64,000 bases of DNA from Microscillaceae bacterium (GCA_011390205.1 JAABSX010000001.1:147583-211582); one strand, 5' to 3'. Shown: positions 7,472-17,122, numbered from the stretch's first letter. Program-made: numbers and translations. Notes: a model not told the origin generated them from the letters alone.

Positions 7472-10400
7472 TTGGCAGACTCAAAAAACAATACATCACG
7501 AAACCGCAGCAACAACCCCAACTACCAGATGTCTAATCAGCTAGGCAAACTCCCACCTCAGGTGCTAGAGCTAGAAGAGGCAGTTTTGGGTGCGCTGATG
7601 ATTGAGAGTGATGCACTTAATAAGGTCATTGATGTCTTGCGTCCCGAGACTTTTTACAAAGTAGCGCATCAGGAGATTTACCAAGCTATTTTTGAATTAT
7701 TCTCCGAGTCTGAGCCTATTGACATGCTCACCGTCTCACAGCAGCTCCGCAAGAAGGGTAAATTAGAGCTCGCTGGAGGGCCTACTTACATCATGCGGAT
7801 GACCACCAGTGTAAACTCCGCCGCCAATATAGAGTACCACGCACGCATCATCACTGAGCAAGCCATCAAGCGTGAGCTAATTTCTATTGCCTCTGAAATT
7901 CACAAAGATGCCTTTGAAGACAGTACGGATGTATTTGAGATGCTGGACTCGGCAGAGCAAAAGTTGTTTCAAATATCGGAAAGTAATATTCGTAAAAATT
8001 TTACGATGATGTCGCCTTTAGTGCAGCAAGCCATCAAAGAAATAGAATCTCGAAAAGACCTCAAAGATGGGCTTACGGGAATCCCTACGGGGCTGACAGC
8101 CCTAGACCGCATGACAGCAGGCTGGCAAAAATCTGACCTTGTCATCTTGGCAGCAAGGCCAGGCATGGGCAAATGCCTAGGCAAAGGCACAAAAGTATTG
8201 ATGTATGATGGGAGGCTCAAAAAAGTAGAAGACATACAAATAGGTGAGCAATTAATGGGTGATGACAGTACGCCTCGCAGGGTGCTTTCATTGGCAAGAG
8301 GCATTGAGAAAATGTACTGGATACGTCAGAACAAAGGCATTGATTACCGTGTCAATGAAAGCCATATCCTCAGCCTAAGAAGAAGTAGAAATGAAGGAAA
8401 ACACCAGCACAGCGAGGTGATGGATATTTCGTTGAAAGAATACCTTGAAAAGTCAGATAAATTTAAGTCTAACTACAAAGGCTTTAAAGTGGCCGTTGCT
8501 TTTCCTGAGCAATACACCAGCATAGACCCTTACTTTTTAGGATTGTGGCTAGGAGATGGGAGTGCAAGTGATGTACGCATTGCTACCACAAACACCGAAA
8601 TCGTCGATTACCTCGAAGAATACGCTCAGGAGCAGTCATTGACTCTAAAAGTATATCAGGCAACAGACAAAGAAAATTCTTCGGGAAAGGCACTTCAAAG
8701 TGAGTTGAGAAAATTAAATCTTCTAAGTAATAAACACATTCCACAAAACTACCTTACCAACAGTGAAGCCAAAAGATTGGCATTGTTGGCAGGTTTGCTA
8801 GACTCAGACAGGTACTATGCCCCCGATTCAAATGGCTACGAAATCACACTCAAAAGCCAAGCACTTGCCCAGCAGGTGAAGTTTCTAGCCGACACATTGG
8901 GTTTTCGCACTTCTCTCCACTCAAAAATGGCTACCATCAAAACCATTGGCTATGAATGTGAGGCATTTAGTGTATGTATTTATGGGGATATTGACAAAAT
9001 CCCTACCCGTTTGGAACGAAAAAAAGCACGTGGCTGGGAAATCCCTCAAAGCTGGCAACACACTGGAATCCAAGTAATCTATGACAAAATAGACCAATAC
9101 TACGGCTTTGTGATTGATGGCAATCATAGATTTTTACTGGAAGACATGACCGTAACCCATAATACTGCTTTCTCCCTCTCTGTAGTCCGCAATGCTGCCG
9201 TTGATTTTGGGCATCCCGTGGCGTTTTTTTCCTTGGAGATGTCAGAGATGCAGCTCGTCAATCGTCTTATCTCTGCCGAAACTGAGCTAGAAAGTGATAA
9301 AATTAAAAGAGGAAACCTTGCCGAACACGAGTGGGCACAACTCTACCATAGAACAAGTAAAATCAGCGAAGCCCCTATTTTTATTGATGATACTCCAGGG
9401 CTTTCGGTGCTGGAGCTGCGGGCAAAATGCCGAAGACTCAAAGCACAGCATGATATTCAGCTCATCATCGTGGATTATCTCCAGCTCATGACCGCCAATG
9501 TAGGCAAAGGAGGGCAAGGAAACCGTGAGCAAGAAATTGCCTTGATTTCACGCAGTTTGAAAAACATCGCCAAAGAACTCAACGTACCTGTCATCGCACT
9601 CTCACAGCTTAGCCGTGCCGTAGAAACCCGAGGCGGAGACAAACGCCCGCAGTTGAGTGATTTGAGGGAATCGGGATGTATTACAGGGGATAGCCTTATT
9701 TTGAATAGTGAAACTGGCGAGCTAATTCCTATCAAAGAATTGGCGGAAAGACAAGCACAAATACCTTTTGCATGTGCCGCAGTAGATGGGCAGCTAAAAG
9801 TAAAGTCTCATTCATTGGTCAAGGCTTTTTACTCAGGCAAAAAGCAGGTATTTGAACTCATAACCCGCACTGGCAGAAAAATAAAAGCAAGTGCCAATCA
9901 TCCTTTTTTAAAACTCAATGGCTGGACTCGCCTAGATGCACTCCATATAGGAGATAATATCGCCATCCCTCGCAAAATTAACATTACCCACCCAAGCAAT
10001 CCACTTACAGATGATGAGCTGATTTTGTTGGCACATTTGCTGGGAGATGGCTGTACAGAACTGCCAAGAGATATTTTTAAAAGTGATACGAATAAAATAG
10101 CTCTTTTTATCAGACACCTCTGGGCGACTGGTGGGAATATTTCTTGGAAAAAGATGGCAGATAGAAAAGATTCTGGAGCCATTTATTACGCATCTTCTAG
10201 TCGTCAGCTTTGCGAGCAGCTACAGCACTTGTTGCTCAGGCTAGATATTTTGGCCACGATTCTGGCCAAACCCTCTCACAAAGGCCATCGAGATATGTAC
10301 TATTTAAAAATAGACGGGGTAGAAAATCAAATTAAATTCCTCGAGAAAGTAGGTTGCCATGGCGAAAGAGGAAAGATAATTCCTGAATTGCTTGCGGCTC

Positions 10401-11074
10401 TCTATCAAATTAAGGGCAATCCTAATGATGATGTAATCCCCAAAGAAGCTTGGGAGCGCATCATCAAGCCATTTAAAGAAATACAGAAAATCACTTGGAG
10501 AAATTTTGCCTCAGAGTTAGGAGTGGCATACAACAGTGCTGGATTGTTCAAGCACGAAATCTCGAGGATACGTATGCAGCAAATTTCTCATGTATTGCCT
10601 TTAGCCCTGCTGAATCATCTGGCAGAATCTGACGTGCTTTGGGATGAAATCATCGCAATCAATCCTCTTGGAGAAGAAGATGTCTATGATGCTACCGTAG
10701 ATGAAGTACATAACTTTGTGGCAAATGATATTATACTTCACAACAGCATAGAGCAAGATGCCGACATCGTATTGTTTCTTTATCGCCCTGAGTATTACGG
10801 CATTACGCAAGATTTAGAAGGAAACCCCACCAAAGACGTAGGAGAAGTCATCATAGCCAAGCACCGAAACGGCTCGCTGGGAGATGTCAAGCTGAAATTT
10901 ATAGGCAAATATACCAAGTTTACCAATCTGGAAAATGAAGGATTTAATTTCGGGGGAGATGCTCCCAAAGGGATGATTACACTTTCTAGCAAAGTAAACG
11001 AACGCCCTTCTAACCCAGACACTGGAAGCAACGGCGGAGGAGGCTTGCCCCCCACCGACGAGCCGCCCTTCTAA
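7472..11074 (+). CDS. dnaB: Replicative DNA helicase DnaB containing two inteins
   Basis: The 1200-residue precursor contains a normal DnaB of 514 residues once both inteins are removed (234 + 171 + 109). The N-terminal domain includes VLELEEAVLGALM. The RecA-like domain includes the P-loop ARPGMGK-T, the sequence IIVDYLQLM, and the conserved DLRESG-SIEQDAD. DnaB is the hexameric helicase of the replication fork. Intein 1 splits the P-loop between Lys234 and Thr565. Intein 2 sits between Gly735 and Ser1092. The helicase can therefore function only after two splicing events. The reading starts at TTG 7472; ATG 7529 is an in-frame alternative that would remove 19 residues of a low-complexity Asn-rich N terminus. 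The C-terminal tail is Gly/Pro-rich. Confidence 0.95.
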   Translation: MADSKNNTSRNRSNNPNYQMSNQLGKLPPQVLELEEAVLGALMIESDALNKVIDVLRPETFYKVAHQEIYQAIFELFSESEPIDMLTVSQQLRKKGKLELAGGPTYIMRMTTSVNSAANIEYHARIITEQAIKRELISIASEIHKDAFEDSTDVFEMLDSAEQKLFQISESNIRKNFTMMSPLVQQAIKEIESRKDLKDGLTGIPTGLTALDRMTAGWQKSDLVILAARPGMGKCLGKGTKVLMYDGRLKKVEDIQIGEQLMGDDSTPRRVLSLARGIEKMYWIRQNKGIDYRVNESHILSLRRSRNEGKHQHSEVMDISLKEYLEKSDKFKSNYKGFKVAVAFPEQYTSIDPYFLGLWLGDGSASDVRIATTNTEIVDYLEEYAQEQSLTLKVYQATDKENSSGKALQSELRKLNLLSNKHIPQNYLTNSEAKRLALLAGLLDSDRYYAPDSNGYEITLKSQALAQQVKFLADTLGFRTSLHSKMATIKTIGYECEAFSVCIYGDIDKIPTRLERKKARGWEIPQSWQHTGIQVIYDKIDQYYGFVIDGNHRFLLEDMTVTHNTAFSLSVVRNAAVDFGHPVAFFSLEMSEMQLVNRLISAETELESDKIKRGNLAEHEWAQLYHRTSKISEAPIFIDDTPGLSVLELRAKCRRLKAQHDIQLIIVDYLQLMTANVGKGGQGNREQEIALISRSLKNIAKELNVPVIALSQLSRAVETRGGDKRPQLSDLRESGCITGDSLILNSETGELIPIKELAERQAQIPFACAAVDGQLKVKSHSLVKAFYSGKKQVFELITRTGRKIKASANHPFLKLNGWTRLDALHIGDNIAIPRKINITHPSNPLTDDELILLAHLLGDGCTELPRDIFKSDTNKIALFIRHLWATGGNISWKKMADRKDSGAIYYASSSRQLCEQLQHLLLRLDILATILAKPSHKGHRDMYYLKIDGVENQIKFLEKVGCHGERGKIIPELLAALYQIKGNPNDDVIPKEAWERIIKPFKEIQKITWRNFASELGVAYNSAGLFKHEISRIRMQQISHVLPLALLNHLAESDVLWDEIIAINPLGEEDVYDATVDEVHNFVANDIILHNSIEQDADIVLFLYRPEYYGITQDLEGNPTKDVGEVIIAKHRNGSLGDVKLKFIGKYTKFTNLENEGFNFGGDAPKGMITLSSKVNERPSNPDTGSNGGGGLPPTDEPPF
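8174..9163 (+). mobile_element. Intein 1 in DnaB (P-loop site) with LAGLIDADG endonuclease
   Basis: This covers codons 235-564 (330 residues). Splicing residues are in place: Cys1 (CLGKGT), a block B His in NESHIL, the C-terminal VTHN with penultimate His and terminal Asn, and Thr as the first downstream residue. Two endonuclease helices are recognisable as GLWLGDG and LAGLLDSD, each retaining an acidic residue at the catalytic position, so a homing endonuclease may still be active. Insertion between the Lys and Thr of the Walker A motif means unspliced protein cannot bind ATP. Confidence 0.93.
9677..10744 (+). mobile_element. Intein 2 in DnaB (same site as the cyanobacterial Ssp DnaB intein)
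   Basis: This covers codons 736-1091 (356 residues). It begins CITGDSLI and ends FVANDIILHN before SIEQ. Both ends and the insertion point RESG/SIEQDAD match the well-known Synechocystis DnaB intein and its Rhodothermus relative. Block B is KASANHPFL. The endonuclease part keeps a first helix (LLAHLLGDGC). The second reads LWATGGN where relatives have ATDG, so an acidic residue is missing and cleavage activity is doubtful. Ser follows the intein as splicing nucleophile. Confidence 0.95.
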
Positions 11075-11163
11075 ACACTGAGCAAGGATTGAGTCATAAA
11101 ATCTAATCTTTTAGTATGGCTTGAACTCACTCCATCTAAAACACTCATTGTCAAATACTTAGA

Positions 11164-11193
11164 TTATTCCTTCTCGTGAGAGAGCAGGAATAA
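11164..11193. terminator. Hairpin between convergent dnaB and the PorP-like gene
   Basis: Arms 11164-11171 and 11186-11193 pair over 8 bp, with an inner 3-bp extension. There is no strong T-run on either side. Its position between convergent genes suggests a termination role. Confidence 0.35.
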
Positions 11194-11198
11194 GAATG

Positions 11199-12251
11199 CT
11201 AAAACCTAGGACAAGGAAGCCCTGGGCTTAATTTTCTTTTGACCCCATTACGAGGTTTTGCTTTTTTGAGTAGATAACGCAGCGAAAGCTCATGAGCACC
11301 ACCTGCATCAGGGGCAAGGCTCGAAATCGTAAAATCATAACTGTATCCTATCGCAATATCACCAACCTTAAAGCCTGCCAAGGCAATGATAGACTCGTGG
11401 TTGGTAATGCCAGGGCGATAAGGTGTAACAGGGATTCCTCTGTACCAAAGCCCTAGCACTATAGGCTCATAGGTTATATAGACTCCCAAATCTAGCTGCT
11501 CAAAACTGCCTTGCCTTTTGTATAAGAAAGTAGGCGTAATGCTTTTTTCACGGTAGCCAGGGCGGTATTGGTCTCGCCAATCTTGGTAGCGGTCCAGAGG
11601 GATTTTTACGCCTAATTGTAAGTCATAGCGTATGGGGAGGTTCACGTTTGCCTCATTCTGGGTCTGAGGTTCTAAGACATCTTGCCGAGGGCGGTTCATG
11701 TTATGTGCCGAAAGCCCCACAAAATATTTATCTGAATAGAGCAAAAACCCTGTAGAAACATTGAAATAATTAAGGCGGTCAGCATTGAGGTTTTCTTGGG
11801 TGCTGCCACTAAAGCCTTGCCCATCAAATTGATCACCGAAGGTAAGGTTAAAGAAATTAAAATCTCTCATTACATAAGAGACATCCATCCCTGCCCTAAG
11901 CCTGTAATTTTCGCTCAATTCTAGTTCATAGGCATACTGCAGCCCTACACTCTGTGAGCGGTAGCCTGCCCCTGTAGCCTCATCTCTGTTGATAATCAGC
12001 CCAAAGCCACTGTTGATATTGTCAAAATATTTATCAATAGAAAAAGAAACAGACTGAAAACTGGCTTCTAAATTAGGCCATTGATTGCGGTAATTTAAAA
12101 TAAAGCGTGTATTCTCTTCTGAGCCTGCCAATGCTGGATTGATGTAGAGAGGCGCTGCATAATACTGTGAAAACTGAGGGTCTTGTGCCTGTACTTCAGA
12201 CAAAAAAGCCAAGGAAGACATCCACAATGCGAGTGTAATGATTTTTTTCAT
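11199..12251 (-). CDS. PorP/SprF family outer-membrane protein
   Basis: This 350-residue protein has a signal peptide (MKKIITLALW to about VQAQ) followed by the family hallmark QDPQFSQYYAAPLYINPALAG. Alternating beta strands rich in aromatic residues suggest an outer-membrane barrel. PorP/SprF proteins are Bacteroidetes outer-membrane partners of the type IX secretion system. They help deliver or anchor particular substrates and are often encoded beside a large gliding adhesin or CTD protein. No such partner is next to it here, so this is an orphan copy whose substrate cannot be inferred. It converges on dnaB and lies just downstream of birA on the same strand. Confidence 0.9.
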   Translation of the reverse strand: MKKIITLALWMSSLAFLSEVQAQDPQFSQYYAAPLYINPALAGSEENTRFILNYRNQWPNLEASFQSVSFSIDKYFDNINSGFGLIINRDEATGAGYRSQSVGLQYAYELELSENYRLRAGMDVSYVMRDFNFFNLTFGDQFDGQGFSGSTQENLNADRLNYFNVSTGFLLYSDKYFVGLSAHNMNRPRQDVLEPQTQNEANVNLPIRYDLQLGVKIPLDRYQDWRDQYRPGYREKSITPTFLYKRQGSFEQLDLGVYITYEPIVLGLWYRGIPVTPYRPGITNHESIIALAGFKVGDIAIGYSYDFTISSLAPDAGGAHELSLRYLLKKAKPRNGVKRKLSPGLPCPRF

Positions 12252-12282
12252 GGGGGTTAATTTGTTAATAAAAACACTTTAT

Positions 12283-13050
12283 TTATTCAAACACGTACTT
12301 AATCTCTTTCAGTGCATAGGTTTTAACAGTTTCATTTTGATGAGCTACTTGTAATTTTCCGTAACTGTCTATGCCTACAATCTTGCAGAGATGCCGTTCT
12401 TGGTCAATTTCATATGTATGCCAGTCATCAAAACGAAATAATAATGCAAGATAATCATTTTTTATTACATCTAAAAAGCCTTGCCTGAGTCGGTGATATT
12501 CTTGGTCTAAAATTACTAAAAATGCTTTTAAAACCTTTTCTAATTCGTAACTTTGCCCCGTCAAGTTTTTTAGAGAAGTGGCAAGAGGAGATTCAAAATC
12601 GGTCTGATTAATATTAATGCCAATACCTACAATGCTATGCTGCAAGCATCTCTTGTGTAATGTGTTTTCTATCAAAATACCAGACACTTTTTTTTCTTGC
12701 ACCAGCACATCATTTGGCCACTTAATAGCAACGTTATTTTTGGGGCAGTATTGGCTGATAAAGCGTTGAATTGCAATGGCTACGGACATACTAAGGTAAA
12801 ATTGCTGTTCTATCCTGAGAAAGTGAGGCTTCAATATCACAGAAAAAGTGAGATTCTGACCATAGGCAGCTTCCCAGGTATTTCCCATTTGTCCCCGACC
12901 TGCCACTTGTCTTTCGGTATAGATGACAGCCCCTTCTACGGCGTCTCCTTTTTCTATAATGGAGCGAGCCTCGAGATTGGTGGAAAGACATTTTGGCAGA
13001 TTAATAAACTTTTGCCCGATTATTAATGTATTGAGTACGAAGTTATCCAA
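12283..13050 (-). CDS. birA: Biotin--[acetyl-CoA-carboxylase] ligase, single-domain type
   Basis: It attaches biotin to the carrier lysine of biotin-dependent carboxylases using ATP. The 255-residue protein shows the biotinyl-AMP loop GRGQMGNTWE (51-60), KWPND (110-114), the strand KVSGILIEN and GIGININ. It starts directly with the catalytic domain and lacks the N-terminal winged helix of E. coli BirA, so it should be an enzyme only and not a biotin-operon repressor. It is divergent from rsfS with 34 bases between the start codons, an arrangement common in Bacteroidetes next to rsfS-ftsH. Confidence 0.92.
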   Translation of the reverse strand: MDNFVLNTLIIGQKFINLPKCLSTNLEARSIIEKGDAVEGAVIYTERQVAGRGQMGNTWEAAYGQNLTFSVILKPHFLRIEQQFYLSMSVAIAIQRFISQYCPKNNVAIKWPNDVLVQEKKVSGILIENTLHKRCLQHSIVGIGININQTDFESPLATSLKNLTGQSYELEKVLKAFLVILDQEYHRLRQGFLDVIKNDYLALLFRFDDWHTYEIDQERHLCKIVGIDSYGKLQVAHQNETVKTYALKEIKYVFE

Positions 13051-13084
13051 ATTTTTTTTATTTTTACGGTTTAAACAAGATTAC

Positions 13085-13486
13085 ATGAGCAAAAACAAAT
13101 CCATTCATAATTCTAAAACCCTCAGTGAGCTCGTAGCTCAAGGTATGCTAGAAAAAAAAGCCCAAGACGTTATCATCATGGATTTGCGCAAAATTAATCA
13201 AGCCATTGCAGATTTTTTCGTAATTGCCTCTGGTAATTCTGTCACACAAGTAGATGCCATCACAGACTCCATAGAGGAGATGGTCTATAAACAAATCCAA
13301 GAATCAGCCTGGCGAAAGGAAGGCAAAGAAAATAAAGAGTGGATTCTGCTAGATTATGTGAGTGTAGTAGCGCATATTTTCCGAAAAGACAGGCGTGAGT
13401 TTTATGCCCTCGAAGACCTCTGGGGCGATGCCATCATCACACATCTTAACCCAGAGACTGCCGAAGAAATAACCAAAACAAAGTAG
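13085..13486 (+). CDS. rsfS: Ribosomal silencing factor RsfS
   Basis: RsfS (YbeB/Iojap family) binds ribosomal protein L14 on the large subunit and blocks subunit joining when nutrients are short. The ATG at 13085 gives 133 residues. The open frame extends 54 codons further upstream, but that part overlaps birA on the other strand and has no family similarity. Family features are ADFFVIASGNS, a Trp in the segment ESAWRKEGKENKEWILLDY, VVAHIF and YALEDLWGDA. It is the first gene of a + strand operon with ftsH 74 bases downstream. Confidence 0.93.
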   Translation: MSKNKSIHNSKTLSELVAQGMLEKKAQDVIIMDLRKINQAIADFFVIASGNSVTQVDAITDSIEEMVYKQIQESAWRKEGKENKEWILLDYVSVVAHIFRKDRREFYALEDLWGDAIITHLNPETAEEITKTK

Positions 13487-13560
13487 AGTGCTTAAGCGTT
13501 ATTAGGCATTAAAATTTTTCCAGAATAGAAATATACAATCCCGAATAAAGTCCACAGAAA

Positions 13561-15666
13561 ATGAGTGAAAACGAAAATAATAGTAGTCCAAACAAAAAGA
13601 AGAATCTGTTGCCCAATAAACCTCCTCAACGCTCTAGTTATCAGTTCTGGCTCATTGTAGGGCTTGTAGTATTGATTATAGGCGTGGTCTATATTAGTAA
13701 GATGAACTCTGCGATTAGCACAAGCCGCAAAGATTTTGAGGAAATGCTCTCCACCAAAAGTGTAGAAGATGTCAAACTCATCAACGATAGACTGGTGGAA
13801 ATTACACTCACCCCTGAAGCCTTAGAAAAAAAGCAATACCGTGAAAAACTCTTAGAGCACCGCTCACCACTTTCTATACGTCAAGGGCCTCACTTTCAGT
13901 TTTATACCAATGCAGAGGTTTTTGATAAAAGATTTGAAGAGTCACAAAAAAGCATTCCTGAAGACGAAAGAATCGGGTATAAATCTGAGCCACGCTCCGA
14001 CATGACCAATTACATCCTAAACTGGGGCATTTTGTTCTTGATGCTCTTCGGATTATGGTTTTTGATGCGCCGCATGGCAGGCGGAGGCGGCCCTGGTGGT
14101 CAGATATTCAATATCGGTAAATCTCGTGCGGCTCTTTTCGATGCTGAGAGTAAGGTCAAAATCACTTTTAATGATGTGGCAGGGCTAGATGAAGCCAAAG
14201 AAGAAATCAAAGAAATTGTCGATTTTCTTAAGAATCCTTCTAAATACACCAATTTAGGGGGCAAAATACCTAAAGGAGCACTTTTGATAGGCCCTCCAGG
14301 CACAGGCAAGACACTTCTCGCCAAAGCTGTTGCGGGTGAAGCTGCCGTACCATTTTTCTCTCTTTCAGGTTCTGATTTTGTGGAGATGTTTGTAGGTGTG
14401 GGTGCTGCCCGTGTACGTGATCTATTCAAGCAAGCCAAAGAAAAAGCACCTTGTATTGTGTTTATAGATGAGATAGATGCCATCGGGCGATCAAGAGGGC
14501 GTGGGCAAATGCCTGGCTCTAATGATGAGCGTGAAAATACACTTAATTCACTGCTTGTAGAAATGGATGGCTTTTCTACAGATTCAGGCGTGATTATTTT
14601 GGCTGCCACCAACCGCCCCGATGTGCTTGACTCGGCGCTCATGCGTCCAGGTCGTTTTGATAGACAAATTAGCATTGACAAGCCTGACATCATAGGGCGT
14701 GAGGCCATTTTTAAAGTACACCTTGAGCCTCTCAAACTAAGCGAAGATGTGGATCCTAAGAAATTGGCTGCCCAGACACCAGGTTTTGCAGGTGCAGAGA
14801 TTGCTAATGTCTGCAATGAAGCAGCACTCATCGCAGCAAGACATAATAAAAAAGCAGTGGAAATGCAGGATTTTCAGGATGCTATGGACAGAGTTATCGG
14901 GGGGTTAGAGAAGAAAAATAAACTCATCTCTCCTGAAGAAAAGAAAACAGTAGCTTACCACGAAGCAGGACACGCTATAGCAGGGTGGTTCTTAGAGCAT
15001 GCTGACCCCTTGGTGAAGGTGAGCATCGTACCAAGAGGAATTGCCGCATTGGGCTATGCACAGTATTTGCCCAAAGAGCGGTTCTTGAATACTCAAGACC
15101 AAATGATGGACGAAATGTGCATGACCTTTGGCGGACGTGCCGCAGAAGATATTATTTTTGGTAAAATCTCCACAGGCGCTTTGAGTGATTTGGAGAGAAT
15201 TACAAAGATGGCTTACAGCATCGTAACTGTATTCGGAATGAATGAACGTGTAGGAAATCTCTCGTTTTATGACTCTAAGCAGTCAGAGTATGCCTTCACA
15301 AAACCTTACTCAGACCACACGGCAATGGTGATAGATGAAGAAGTCAAAAAGATTGTGCAAGAGTGCTATGAACGCACCAAAAAATTACTTCAAGAAAAAC
15401 GTAAGGAACTAGAAACCATCGCCCAAGAGCTGCTCGACAAAGAAATCTTGTTTCAATATGATTTGGAGAGGCTCATCGGTAAAAGACCTTTTGAAGAAGA
15501 AACCTCTTATGAAGCATATATGAACTCTTCTCCAAAAGATAAAAACGGCAGTGCAGAGCTGAATGTAGCCAAACTTGAAGAAAAAATTGAGAATGGAGCA
15601 AGCCCTGAAAAGATAAATCTTGAAAAAACTGCACCTTCTTCTGAGAGTAAGCCTTCAGAAAATTAG
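13561..15666 (+). CDS. ftsH: ATP-dependent zinc metalloprotease FtsH
   Basis: This membrane-anchored AAA+ protease degrades misfolded membrane proteins and regulators. The 701-residue sequence has two membrane segments (about 29-46 and 150-168) flanking a periplasmic loop. The cytoplasmic part follows: Walker A GPPGTGKT (244-251), Walker [11 protein letters not shown], the second region of homology ending RPGRFDR, and the zinc site HEAGH (467-471). The C-terminal tail of about 60 residues is charged and low in complexity. It lies in the operon rsfS-ftsH-LUD-lpxH-like-propeller, and the next gene starts 18 bases after its stop. Confidence 0.97.
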   Translation: MSENENNSSPNKKKNLLPNKPPQRSSYQFWLIVGLVVLIIGVVYISKMNSAISTSRKDFEEMLSTKSVEDVKLINDRLVEITLTPEALEKKQYREKLLEHRSPLSIRQGPHFQFYTNAEVFDKRFEESQKSIPEDERIGYKSEPRSDMTNYILNWGILFLMLFGLWFLMRRMAGGGGPGGQIFNIGKSRAALFDAESKVKITFNDVAGLDEAKEEIKEIVDFLKNPSKYTNLGGKIPKGALLIGPPGTGKTLLAKAVAGEAAVPFFSLSGSDFVEMFVGVGAARVRDLFKQAKEKAPCIVFIDEIDAIGRSRGRGQMPGSNDERENTLNSLLVEMDGFSTDSGVIILAATNRPDVLDSALMRPGRFDRQISIDKPDIIGREAIFKVHLEPLKLSEDVDPKKLAAQTPGFAGAEIANVCNEAALIAARHNKKAVEMQDFQDAMDRVIGGLEKKNKLISPEEKKTVAYHEAGHAIAGWFLEHADPLVKVSIVPRGIAALGYAQYLPKERFLNTQDQMMDEMCMTFGGRAAEDIIFGKISTGALSDLERITKMAYSIVTVFGMNERVGNLSFYDSKQSEYAFTKPYSDHTAMVIDEEVKKIVQECYERTKKLLQEKRKELETIAQELLDKEILFQYDLERLIGKRPFEEETSYEAYMNSSPKDKNGSAELNVAKLEEKIENGASPEKINLEKTAPSSESKPSEN

Positions 15667-15684
15667 TCATAAGAAGAAAACTTC

Positions 15685-16362
15685 ATGACAAGCAGAGAAA
15701 ATATTTTAGGACGCATCAGAGAAGCTCAAGAAGCCTCAGTGCCAAAAGCGAAAATGCATAAGCCTGACTTTATGGCAGACATTTACGTAAACTCCCCCGA
15801 GAATCATATAGAAGTTATCTTCGCAGAAAACTTCAAAAAAAATCGGGGGATTTTTTTTTATGCCGAAGACGTAGAAATAGGTTTATATACCCTGAAATCT
15901 TTTTTGGAAAAGCAGCAGATAGAAAAAATATTTGTCGAGGATGGGTATCTAAGGGTATTGTGTAAGGTCGCAGGTATTGAATATCAAAGCCCAGAAACCG
16001 AAGAAGTCCTTACCACAAGCGATGCCGTATTGTCTATGTGTGATGTGCTGATAGCACGCACAGGCGGAATATTGCTTGCTCCCACATATACAGCCACTCT
16101 TCAGAAAACATCTTCAGCCCAAAAGCACATTGTTTGGGCCTTTACTTCACAGCTTGTGTATGATACACAAAGTGCACTTCTTGTGAGCAAAGAAAAATAC
16201 GAACATCGTTTGCCGCCTTTGCTCACCTTGTTGCATGAGGGGCATTCTTCCTTGTATTTACTGAACCCTGTGCTGTCTGATACTACTGTTTACCCACGCC
16301 AAGAGATTATTTTATTCTTAATTGATGATATTAGAGAAGAATTTTCAAATCCCTCCCAATAA
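15685..16362 (+). CDS. LUD domain protein (LutC/YkgG family)
   Basis: The 225-residue protein begins MTSRENILGRIREA, the typical start of LutC/YkgG proteins. It carries the late motif ARTGGILLAPTYT followed by SAQKHIVWAF, matching the LUD (lactate utilisation) fold. In Bacillus LutABC this subunit takes part in lactate oxidation. No lutA or lutB partner is present here, and in Bacteroidetes this gene commonly follows ftsH, so a lactate role should not be assumed. The last 38 bases overlap the start of the lpxH-like gene, indicating translational coupling. Confidence 0.8.
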   Translation: MTSRENILGRIREAQEASVPKAKMHKPDFMADIYVNSPENHIEVIFAENFKKNRGIFFYAEDVEIGLYTLKSFLEKQQIEKIFVEDGYLRVLCKVAGIEYQSPETEEVLTTSDAVLSMCDVLIARTGGILLAPTYTATLQKTSSAQKHIVWAFTSQLVYDTQSALLVSKEKYEHRLPPLLTLLHEGHSSLYLLNPVLSDTTVYPRQEIILFLIDDIREEFSNPSQ

Positions 16363-17122
16363 AAAGATTTTTTTTGCTTCTGATTTTCATCTAGGAGCAC
16401 CCAGCTATGCACAAAGCCGTGCTAGAGAGCAAAAAATCGTTCATTGGCTGGATGAGATACAGCCCGAAGCCGCTGCTATTTTTTTGGTGGGAGATATTTT
16501 CGATTTTTGGTTCGAGTACAAGCATGCCATCCCGAAGGGTTTTATCAGGTTACAAGGGAAATTGGCCCAGATAACAGATGCAGGCATTCCTGTTGTTTTT
16601 TTTGTGGGAAACCACGATATGTGGATGTTTGACTACTTCACCCAAGAGCTAGGCATTCCTATCTACCAAAAGCCACAAAGCTGGACATTCAATGGTAAAA
16701 AAATTTTGATAGGGCACGGAGATGGGCTAGGGCCAGGAGATTACACTTACAAATTCCTCAAAAAAATATTCCGAAATCGCCTTTGTCAATGGCTATTTGC
16801 AAGATTACACCCCAACTTTGGTGTTGGCTTGGCTTCTTTTTTATCTCGCAGAAGCCGTGCGAAAAACATGAAAAAGCAGGTGGATGAAAAGTTTTTGGGA
16901 GAAAAAGAATGGCTCGTACAGTTTTGTAAGCAGCAAGAGCTGACAGAACACCATGATTATTATATTTTTGGACACAGACATCTGCCACTTGATATAGAAA
17001 TTAACCCAGAAAGCCGTTATATCAATCTAGGGGAGTGGCTTAGTTTTGATACATATGCTTCTTTTGATGGTCAAAAAGTAGAATTACGCAAATTTGAGGC
17101 TTCATCTCCCAAAAAGATATGA
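16325..17122 (+). CDS. lpxH: UDP-2,3-diacylglucosamine diphosphatase-like metallophosphoesterase
   Basis: The calcineurin-type phosphoesterase motifs are complete: ASDFHLG, GDIFDFW, GNHDMW, GHGDG and FGHRH, each giving ligands for two metals. The DFW and HLG variants fit the LpxH branch, which hydrolyses UDP-2,3-diacylglucosamine to lipid X in lipid A synthesis at the cytoplasmic face of the inner membrane. The ATG at 16325 gives 265 residues; a TTG one codon earlier is possible. Both gene ends overlap their neighbours (38 bases upstream, ATGA downstream). A sister phosphoesterase with another substrate cannot be ruled out from sequence alone. Confidence 0.8.
   Translation: MILEKNFQIPPNKKIFFASDFHLGAPSYAQSRAREQKIVHWLDEIQPEAAAIFLVGDIFDFWFEYKHAIPKGFIRLQGKLAQITDAGIPVVFFVGNHDMWMFDYFTQELGIPIYQKPQSWTFNGKKILIGHGDGLGPGDYTYKFLKKIFRNRLCQWLFARLHPNFGVGLASFLSRRSRAKNMKKQVDEKFLGEKEWLVQFCKQQELTEHHDYYIFGHRHLPLDIEINPESRYINLGEWLSFDTYASFDGQKVELRKFEASSPKKI

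Noticed and set aside
12923..13084. 54-codon N-terminal extension of rsfS
   Set aside because: It overlaps birA on the opposite strand and has no resemblance to the family; the ATG at 13085 gives the normal length.
14100..14831. 243-codon open frame opposite ftsH
   Set aside because: It is a shadow of the strongly conserved AAA+ region; codon use and translation (Ser/Leu/Pro-rich) are those of antisense frames.
15685..16362. Part of a lactate-oxidation (lutABC) operon
   Set aside because: Only the LutC-like gene is present; the iron-sulfur subunits are missing and the gene belongs to the ftsH cluster.
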